Below, piece by piece: positions 24,707-29,877 of a stretch of DNA of 29,877 nucleotides. The position numbers and the translations under genes are program-made. The stretch covers positions 1 through 29,877 of the forward strand of contig CAJTOT010000040.1 of the NCBI GenBank assembly GCA_910577935.1, written 5' to 3'. The first letter of the stretch is position 1. Each line of letters opens with the position of its first letter. This DNA is from an uncultured Hungatella sp. (GTDB lineage Bacteria; Bacillota; Clostridia; Lachnospirales; Lachnospiraceae). The notes under the pieces are model-generated. The model did not search any database, was not told where the DNA came from, and saw nothing but the letters and a program-made list of their open reading frames with translations.

Positions 24707-26197
24707 TCAGCCGCAGGCGCACGGGGTATGCCCGTAGGCGTCCATGCCGTCCTTTGAAGGATCTTTCATCCCCAGATGCACTGCCGGGAGCTTGAAAGTC
24801 ATAGGCAGCGCAAGAATATTGGGGTTGGGACCCACATATTTTTTCTTCGCGTCCTCCAGCGCCTCCTCGAAGCCCGCTCTTGTCTTCAGCCCCATGCCGC
24901 GGGCATACCCCGGCTCCTTGGCTCCCACGATGTAGATTGCGCTGGTGTTCATCTCCGCGATGTGGCCGCAGCTCATCATGGAAAAACCGTGGAAGGGGTG
25001 GAAGGCGTTGGCAAACCGGTACTTCCGTATATATTCCTCGTTTGTGGCAAAATATTCACCCAGCCGGTTCATATCCGGAAGTTCATTCATTCCGTCATGC
25101 TGAAACCACTCATAGCACTCCCTCAAGTAGGGCCAGCGCTTATCGTTGAAAAATCCGTTGCACAGACTGGAGCAGATGATCACGCAGCGGTCGCTCATGA
25201 CCCTCTTAAAACGCAGCACCTGGGCAGACAGAGCCTGCATCATCATGATGGGATTGGTCCCCATGCCGTCTCCATAGTGGAACTTCTGGGGCATGCCGAA
25301 CACCAGCACGTCGTACTTCTTCTCCGCCCAGTGAACATAAGTCCTTTTATCCGCCACTTTCCAGGACTCCCCCATCATCTCCTTCGCATACCCGGAGAAA
25401 ATCGCGATCTGCCTGTTTTGGGAATCCAGGACCGCATCGCAGCAGAAAAACGGGTGCCCCATGGCCTCTTCCATCTTCATGGAAATCTCGTCGAACTTGC
25501 TGCGCATCAGGCTTGTGTTGTTTACAGGAGTAAAATCCCCCCGGTGCATCACCGCCGGAACATGGTGGCTGGCGATGCTCTTCCAGTTGCTGATTCCGGT
25601 GGCGCTGTGCTTGTAGCCTCCGGAGTAGCCTCCGTAGGGGTTTCCCTGGACGTGGCCGATGAGGATGGGAAGATCCGCGTCATAGACGTATTTGTTCATG
25701 GCCACCGGGTCGCCCCGGTCCGTCAGCCCCAGATCCACCATATGTTCAAGGTCCTCTGAGTCATGGCTGATAATCTGCCCTGTATGCCAGAACTCCCCAT
25801 ACAGCTTCTCCCCGAAAAGAGCCCGGGCGTCCTTGTCCGTGCTTCTCGGGTGGAGGCCGTTGGAAATAATAAACAATATGTCCTTTTTTTCTACTCCTGC
25901 CCCATACAGCTCCTCAAGGAGGCAGCTGATTGCTACTTTTCTGTGGCTGGCAGCGTGTTCACCGCCCTTGACCCGGTCCGGAATGATGAATACCACCCGG
26001 CTGCCCTTCTTAACCAGCTCCCTCACCGGCGGCATGCCTATAGGATTTCCCAGGCTTTCCCGGTAAGCGGCCTCCAGTTCAGACTCAGGAATAAAATCCG
26101 GGTCCGGAACCGTCACGCCGGGTATAAACACATCTGTGCTGTCCGGCAGTTCGGCCCCCAGAGTTCCCTCTCCATATTCAAATTCAAAATGTTTCAA
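24707..26197 (-). CDS. LarA-family nickel-pincer racemase/epimerase homologue
   Basis: The 496-residue protein belongs to the LarA (DUF2088) family, whose characterised members racemise lactate or other 2-hydroxy acids with a nickel-pincer nucleotide. From the chosen start I see Arg75 in IPDRVKGG, His116 in SNGLHPRST, His182 in LIGHVQGN, Lys196 in YSGGYKHSATG (cofactor attachment) and His212 (nickel ligand). These correspond to Arg75, His108, His174, Lys184 and His200 of Lactobacillus plantarum LarA, and the 66- and 16-residue spacings are kept. TTG 26197 is chosen because GGAGG (26210-26206) lies eight bases before it. ATG 26215 has no ribosome site, and GTG 26257 lies at the predicted transcription start. 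The protein is longer than lactate racemase (about 424). The cofactor genes larB, larC and larE are not in this window. Confidence 0.9.
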   Translation of the reverse strand: MKHFEFEYGEGTLGAELPDSTDVFIPGVTVPDPDFIPESELEAAYRESLGNPIGMPPVRELVKKGSRVVFIIPDRVKGGEHAASHRKVAISCLLEELYGAGVEKKDILFIISNGLHPRSTDKDARALFGEKLYGEFWHTGQIISHDSEDLEHMVDLGLTDRGDPVAMNKYVYDADLPILIGHVQGNPYGGYSGGYKHSATGISNWKSIASHHVPAVMHRGDFTPVNNTSLMRSKFDEISMKMEEAMGHPFFCCDAVLDSQNRQIAIFSGYAKEMMGESWKVADKRTYVHWAEKKYDVLVFGMPQKFHYGDGMGTNPIMMMQALSAQVLRFKRVMSDRCVIICSSLCNGFFNDKRWPYLRECYEWFQHDGMNELPDMNRLGEYFATNEEYIRKYRFANAFHPFHGFSMMSCGHIAEMNTSAIYIVGAKEPGYARGMGLKTRAGFEEALEDAKKKYVGPNPNILALPMTFKLPAVHLGMKDPSKDGMDAYGHTPCACG

Positions 26198-26230
26198 CTT
26201 TTGTTCCTCCGTCATATTGCATAAGAATCT

Positions 26231-26242
26231 GCAAAATTTTGC
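26231..26242. promoter_or_regulatory. 12-base palindrome in the leader of the - strand operon
   Basis: GCAAAATTTTGC is a perfect palindrome about 20-30 bases downstream of the predicted - strand transcription start. Its outer GCAAA/TTTGC half-sites match those of the 24-base palindrome at 26323-26346, so the same regulator may bind both, one of them as a roadblock. Confidence 0.45.
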
Positions 26243-26268
26243 GTTGTTTGCCGTCACTTTTCTTCATC

Positions 26269-26297
26269 ATTATTGCATATTTTCTTTTTTAAGTCAA
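26269..26297 (-). promoter_or_regulatory. Promoter of the nine-gene operon
   Basis: On the - strand TTGACT (26297-26292) and AATAAT (26274-26269) are separated by 17 bases. Transcription should start near 26262, about 65 bases before the TTG start of the LarA-like gene. Confidence 0.75.
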
Positions 26298-26322
26298 TAA
26301 TTTTGATATAAATCGAGCAAAT

Positions 26323-26346
26323 TTTTAAGCAAACGTTTGCTTAAAA
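26323..26346. promoter_or_regulatory. 24-base perfect palindrome, probable LacI-family operator
   Basis: The left arm TTTTAAGCAAAC (26323-26334) is followed directly by its exact complement. The core GCAAACGTTTGC with a central CG has the classical form of operators for LacI/GalR proteins. Its centre is about 73 bases upstream of the predicted - strand start, upstream of the -35, so activation, looping with 26231-26242 or control of the regulator's own gene are all possible. Confidence 0.75.
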
Positions 26347-26431
26347 TGGCAAATATATGTAAAATATGGCAGAATTTTACAGGTATTTTTATGACAATTA
26401 CGAATTATCCAGTTATTGGCAACAGCATTTT

Positions 26432-26450
26432 TTTGTGTAGTCTACACAAA
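26432..26450. promoter_or_regulatory. 19-base palindrome, unidentified operator
   Basis: Arms TTTGTGTAG (26432-26440) and CTACACAAA (26442-26450) are perfect around a single T. The sequence is unrelated to the LacI-type palindrome and suggests a second regulator of another family. Confidence 0.5.
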
Positions 26451-26475
26451 TTTAGTTAAAAAGCGTTACTGCTGC

Positions 26476-26495
26476 GTTTACAGGGCTCTGTAAAC
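26476..26495. promoter_or_regulatory. 20-base inverted repeat, unidentified operator or stem
   Basis: GTTTACAG (26476-26483) and CTGTAAAC (26488-26495) are perfect arms around GGCT. It lies upstream of the possible -10 of the LacI-family gene. Its role is unknown. Confidence 0.45.
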
Positions 26496-26542
26496 AACAA
26501 CTAAAATGCTGCCTCTGCCTTCCGGTACTTATAGAAAATCCG

Positions 26543-26548
26543 TATACT
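26543..26548 (+). promoter_or_regulatory. Possible -10 of the LacI-family regulator gene
   Basis: TATACT lies about 50 bases before ATG 26601. The matching -35 region is poor (TTCCGG near 26520), which would fit a weak or regulated promoter. Confidence 0.35.
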
Positions 26549-26600
26549 TTTTCTTTTTTTTGTGGTATTCTTGTCTCATAGAAATCTTGAGGTGAACGTT

Positions 26601-27617
26601 ATGGCATTAAAAGACATAGCAGCAGAATTGGGAGTCTCCATCTCCACCGTATCCAGAGTACTCAATTCCCAAACTCCGTCAGCTGCCGGAAAAGAACTGC
26701 AACGAAAAATCTGGGAGACAGCCAAAAGACAAGGCTATATTCCCAACCAGGCGGCGTGCCAGCTCCGTGAAAACCGCATTCAGAGCGCCCCTGAACCCAA
26801 ATTCCTGTACTGTGTCATAGCCGTCGCGCCGCTGGAATCCAAGGACGACCCGTTTTTCACAAAAATCCTGGAGAGTGTTGAGCAGGAGGCTTTTAAGCAC
26901 AACTATATTCTCCGCTACACCTTCTCCGCCTCCGCCCTGGACGCGCCGGGAGCTCTGACCCCCTTGCTCACCGACACTCCCTCCGACTGTCTGGTGATCA
27001 TCGGACGCTTTAAGCCGGATCTGCTGGAGCGGCTGGGAACTTATTTTAAAAAGGTGGTCTATGTGGGGCTCAATATTTTAGAATCCTCCTGCGACCAGGT
27101 CGTGTGCAACAGCTACGAGATCGCCCAGACCGTAGTGCGCTATCTGCACTCTCTCAACCACAGAAACATCGGCTTCATAGGAAGCTCCGAGGGGCGGCTC
27201 CGGGGCTACAAGCAGGCTGTCTCCGACCTGGCTCTCCCTACAGACAGCCGCTATATTGTGGACGATACCATACTCTCCATGGAAGGCGGCTATCAGGGGA
27301 TGCTGCGCCTCCTGGATGCGGCCCCCGGCCTGACTGCTGTTTTCTGCGCCAACGACATGGTCTCCATCGGCGCGCTGAAAGCCTGCCGCGAACGGGGCAT
27401 GGAGGTGCCAGGGGATATCTCACTCATCGGCATCAATGACGTGGAGAACGTCCAGTACACGGACCCCATGCTGTCCAGCGTCCGCGTCCCCTTAGAAGAA
27501 ATGGGAAAAATGGCCGTGGTCATGCTTTTAGACCGGATAAACGGAGGCCACACTTCCAATGTGACGGTACAATTTCCCTATGCCATCGTCAAAAGAGGCA
27601 GCACCCGCGCTCTATAG
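26601..27617 (+). CDS. LacI-family transcriptional regulator
   Basis: The 338-residue regulator has the N-terminal LacI helix-turn-helix (LKDIAAELGVSISTVSRVLN), a helix ending QGYIPNQAACQLR that serves as hinge, and a periplasmic-binding-like effector domain (about 65-335) with NIGFIGSSEGRLRGYKQA, AVFCANDMVSIGALKACRERG and ISLIGINDVE. ATG 26601 with GAGGTGA five bases before it is preferred over GTG 26562, which would add 13 unrelated residues. It is transcribed away from the nine-gene operon and probably controls it through the CG-centred palindrome at 26323-26346, with the imported acid or a derivative as effector. LacI-family sensors usually bind sugars or nucleosides; a hydroxy acid or aldonate effector would be less usual. 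Confidence 0.93.
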   Translation: MALKDIAAELGVSISTVSRVLNSQTPSAAGKELQRKIWETAKRQGYIPNQAACQLRENRIQSAPEPKFLYCVIAVAPLESKDDPFFTKILESVEQEAFKHNYILRYTFSASALDAPGALTPLLTDTPSDCLVIIGRFKPDLLERLGTYFKKVVYVGLNILESSCDQVVCNSYEIAQTVVRYLHSLNHRNIGFIGSSEGRLRGYKQAVSDLALPTDSRYIVDDTILSMEGGYQGMLRLLDAAPGLTAVFCANDMVSIGALKACRERGMEVPGDISLIGINDVENVQYTDPMLSSVRVPLEEMGKMAVVMLLDRINGGHTSNVTVQFPYAIVKRGSTRAL

Positions 27618-27643
27618 CTTTTTGCCGGAGCGCGGCTGCTGCC
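27597..27643 (+). terminator. Hairpin spanning the end of the LacI-family gene
   Basis: A 15-base stem with one mismatch forms between 27597-27611 (GGCAGCACCCGCGCT) and 27629-27643 (AGCGCGGCTGCTGCC). The left arm lies in the last codons and the stop codon is in the loop. TGTGCTTATAATATTC follows, so the T-run is poor. On the other strand TCTTTTG follows, so it could also serve the convergent glucosidase gene. Confidence 0.5.
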
Positions 27644-27679
27644 TGTGCTTATAATATTCTTCCTGTGTCCTATGCCTCT

Positions 27680-27711
27680 GCCGCCCCATGTCGTCCTGCC
27701 CACGGGGCGGC
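27680..27711. repeat. Inverted repeat between convergent genes
   Basis: GCCGCCCC (27680-27687) and GGGGCGGC (27704-27711) are perfect arms around a 16-base loop, between the LacI-family gene and the glucosidase. No T-run follows on either strand. It may help block read-through. Confidence 0.4.
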
Positions 27712-27751
27712 CGGCCTTCCAGTATCTTTCAGCCATGGAAGGAGCCCTGAA

Positions 27752-29257
27752 TCACCCCAGGTTCTCCCCGTTGGAGCCGATGACTTTTTGATACCAGAAG
27801 AACGAATCCTTCTTCATCCTCTTAAAGCTCCCGTTTCCCTTATCGTCCAGATCCACATAGACAAATCCATACCGTTTCTTCATCTCTCCCGTGCCGGCGG
27901 AGACCAGGTCCACACATCCCCAGGTTGTATATCCCAGAACAGGCACCCGGTCAATCTCCACCGCCTTTTTCATCTCCATAATATGGTCTCTCAGATACGC
28001 GATCCGGTAATCGTCATGAATCGATCCGTCTTCCTCCACAATATCCACATTGCCCATACCGTTTTCCACAATAAACAGCGGTTTCTGGTAGCGGTCATAC
28101 AGTTCATTCAGTACAAGTCTCAGCCCCCTGGCATCAATCGGCCAGCCCCACGGCGTCTTTTCCAGATAGGGATTGGGACCTGCCTGCTGGCCTCCGGTGG
28201 TTGTGGTGTTGGGAGAATTTCGGTCAAAGGCCGTGGTCCTGTAATAGGAGAAGGCGAGATAGTCTGACGGATTGTCCCTCAAAAGCTCATCATCCCCCGG
28301 TTCTCTGCGCAGTTTGAAGTGATACTGGTCAAAAATCGACGCTGCGTAATTTGGATAATATCCTCTCATAGTCACATCCGAGAACATGAGAGCCTTTCGC
28401 CGGAACTCGTAGGCCCCAAACACATCATCCGGGTGGCAGGTGGCGGGATAAATCCCTGACAGCGCGCACATGGTTCCCAGCATAAAGTCCGGGTTAATCT
28501 CACGGGCCATTCGGTTGGCCATGGCAGAAGCCACCAGGAGATGGTGGATGGACTGCAGTTTGATGCCCGCATCCTCTACCGGCGTCTCCCCCTGGTTGGA
28601 ATTTGCCTGGTTCTTGCGGTGGTTGGAAGCCAGCCCGAGGGTCCAGTAGCCGCCCAACACATTGATCTCATTTACCGTAATCCAATAAGTAACTTTATCC
28701 TTCCATCTCTCAAAAAGAGTCCTTGCAAACCGCAGATAGAAGTCTATGAGCCGCCGGTCCGCCCATCCTCCATAGACGTTGGCAAGATGAAGGGGCATGT
28801 CAAAATGGAGGATGGTGACAAGCGGTTCAATCCCGTACTTCTTCAATTCATCAATCACCCGGTCATAGAATCCCAGTCCTTCTTCATTGGGAACAAGGTC
28901 ATCTCCATTGGGAAAAATTCTTGTCCAGGAAACAGACAGGCGGTAAACCTTGAAGCCCATCTCCGCCATCAAAGCGATGTCCTCTTTGTAGTGATGGTAA
29001 AAGTCCGTCCCGTTATGGCTGGGATAGTAATATCCCTCCTTCAGAAATCCCTGGTATCCAAAGGGGATACACTCTCCCTGCAGAATCGTCACCTCATCGC
29101 CGGCGTCATTTCGGCAGTAGATGCGCCTGGGCTCATCTTTCGTTCCGTCTGTCATCAGGTCATGAACCGCAATGCCGCGGCCGCCTTCCTTCCAGCCGCC
29201 CTCATATTGATTGGCCGCAGTCGCGCCGCCCCAGAGAAAATTTGTCGGAAAACTCAT
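27752..29257 (-). CDS. 6-phospho-beta-glucosidase, GH1
   Basis: The 501-residue glycoside hydrolase family 1 enzyme has the N-terminal FLWGGATAANQYEGG, the acid/base Glu in WITVNEINV, the nucleophile Glu in FIVENGMGNVD and the C-terminal SAGTGEMKKRYGFVYVD, whose Ser/Lys/Tyr cluster binds the 6-phosphate. It should cleave phosphorylated beta-glucosides such as cellobiose 6-phosphate in the cytosol. ATG 29257 is chosen: MSFPTNFLWGG is the usual family start and AAAGGAG lies about nine bases before it. It follows the PTS permease gene by 20 bases, so sugar uptake and cleavage are co-transcribed. A decayed relative lies at 11738-12029. Confidence 0.95.
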   Translation of the reverse strand: MSFPTNFLWGGATAANQYEGGWKEGGRGIAVHDLMTDGTKDEPRRIYCRNDAGDEVTILQGECIPFGYQGFLKEGYYYPSHNGTDFYHHYKEDIALMAEMGFKVYRLSVSWTRIFPNGDDLVPNEEGLGFYDRVIDELKKYGIEPLVTILHFDMPLHLANVYGGWADRRLIDFYLRFARTLFERWKDKVTYWITVNEINVLGGYWTLGLASNHRKNQANSNQGETPVEDAGIKLQSIHHLLVASAMANRMAREINPDFMLGTMCALSGIYPATCHPDDVFGAYEFRRKALMFSDVTMRGYYPNYAASIFDQYHFKLRREPGDDELLRDNPSDYLAFSYYRTTAFDRNSPNTTTTGGQQAGPNPYLEKTPWGWPIDARGLRLVLNELYDRYQKPLFIVENGMGNVDIVEEDGSIHDDYRIAYLRDHIMEMKKAVEIDRVPVLGYTTWGCVDLVSAGTGEMKKRYGFVYVDLDDKGNGSFKRMKKDSFFWYQKVIGSNGENLG

Positions 29258-29277
29258 ATCACGCATCTCCTTTCCCG

Positions 29278-29877
29278 TCATGCTTCCGCCTGGGGCTGAT
29301 GGTTGGAAACAAGCACAAACGGCGTCCAGATGCAGAAGGTAACTGCCAAGATTATCAGCTGGACAATGGCTCCGTGCCACCCATAGCTGATTCCCGCGGT
29401 GACAAAAACCGGAAGTCCCGGAGGACAGTCCACCACTCCGCAGGCGATAAAACCGATTTTCGTAAAGAACAGGGCAATCGCCGCCGCGACTGCGGAGTTG
29501 CAGATAAACGGAATCGCAAACACCGGATTCAGCACCATAGGCAGTCCGAATACAACCGGTTCATTGATTCCGCAGATACCGGGGATAAATCCCAGTCTTG
29601 CGATAGCCTTGTAATCATCCCTTTTGGAAAACATGAAAATGGCGACTAACAGAGACAGAGTAATTCCGCCGCCGCCCACCACGACAAAGCTGGTCCAGAA
29701 GCCTCTTGTCAGGGGATTGGCTGCCATGGCGCCGGCTTCAACCGCTGCGATATTCTCGGCAATTCCTGCCGCGGACAGAGGCCCTCTCACGGGCTCGATG
29801 ACCATGCCTCCATGGATTCCCAAAAACCAGAAAATCTGGTTGGCAAAGGCAAGGACAATCACGCCTGCCGTGCTGTT
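29278..29877 (-). CDS. PTS EIIC, cellobiose/lactose family (partial, window edge)
   Basis: The C-terminal 199 residues of a membrane permease are present; the 5' end lies beyond 29877. Several hydrophobic segments are visible. The segment FIPGICGINEPVVFGLPMVLNP is the conserved substrate-site region of lactose/cellobiose EIIC proteins; the IFWFLGIHGG motif is another hallmark. It should bring in a beta-glucoside while phosphorylating it with EIIA/EIIB partners not seen here. The stop lies 20 bases before the 6-phospho-beta-glucosidase start. Confidence 0.93.
   Translation of the reverse strand, partial: NSTAGVIVLAFANQIFWFLGIHGGMVIEPVRGPLSAAGIAENIAAVEAGAMAANPLTRGFWTSFVVVGGGGITLSLLVAIFMFSKRDDYKAIARLGFIPGICGINEPVVFGLPMVLNPVFAIPFICNSAVAAAIALFFTKIGFIACGVVDCPPGLPVFVTAGISYGWHGAIVQLIILAVTFCIWTPFVLVSNHQPQAEA

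Larger units (their letters stand above)
26198..26600. other. Divergent control region between larA-like operon and LacI-family gene
   Basis: About 400 AT-rich bases hold a promoter for the - strand operon, a possible promoter for the regulator, and four perfect palindromes with different sequences, listed separately. I see no gene or RNA element here. Confidence 0.8.

Noticed and set aside
1..29877. CRISPR array, tRNA/rRNA genes, insertion sequences or prophage genes
   Set aside because: No regularly spaced repeats, cloverleaf sequences, transposase or phage-like proteins were seen on either strand.

Overview
The window looks like part of the chromosome of an anaerobic low-GC-lineage Firmicute, most likely a Lachnospiraceae/Clostridium-type gut bacterium. 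This is inferred from strong AGGAGG-type ribosome sites, sigma-A promoters, frequent TTG/GTG starts, the DUF1667/GlpA-like flavoprotein set, PTS/6-phospho-beta-glucosidase genes and paired two-component/ABC modules. Base composition is near balanced G+C. I see no rRNA, tRNA, CRISPR array, transposase or phage gene.

Layout. Positions 1-12,045 read on the + strand. First comes a decaying sensory cluster: a response regulator gutted by an internal deletion, an intact histidine kinase, and a frameshifted lipoprotein. Next are a metallophosphoesterase, a beta-CASP-like metallo-beta-lactamase-fold hydrolase and a long protein I do not recognise. carAB follows, behind a consensus promoter and a terminator-like leader hairpin. 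A scrap of a second 6-phospho-beta-glucosidase gene lies just behind carB. From 16,912 down to 12,046 (- strand) is an intact four-gene module: response regulator, histidine kinase, ABC ATPase and a two-FtsX-domain permease, typical of peptide sensing/detoxification systems.

The most interesting part is 17,110-26,600. A nine-gene, tightly packed - strand operon encodes a LarA-family (nickel-pincer) 2-hydroxyacid racemase/epimerase, a lipoprotein binding protein of the NMT1/SsuA type, two different permeases, two different ATPases, a GlpA/LhgO-like flavoprotein with a BFD-type [2Fe-2S] domain, a GlpB-like FAD/NAD oxidoreductase and a DUF1667 protein. A LacI-family regulator is divergently transcribed, and the 400-base region between them holds four perfect palindromes. 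I infer a system that imports a 2-hydroxy acid (or related organic acid/sulfonate), interconverts its stereoisomers and oxidises it through flavins and Fe-S. The two ATPases carry complementary motif defects that would give one normal and one degenerate ATP site.

From 27,752 to the window end (- strand) are an intact 6-phospho-beta-glucosidase and the C-terminal part of a cellobiose/lactose-type PTS EIIC, a beta-glucoside uptake unit that continues beyond the window. The deletion-damaged response regulator, frameshifted lipoprotein and truncated glucosidase suggest ongoing gene loss on the left side of the window, if they are not assembly errors.
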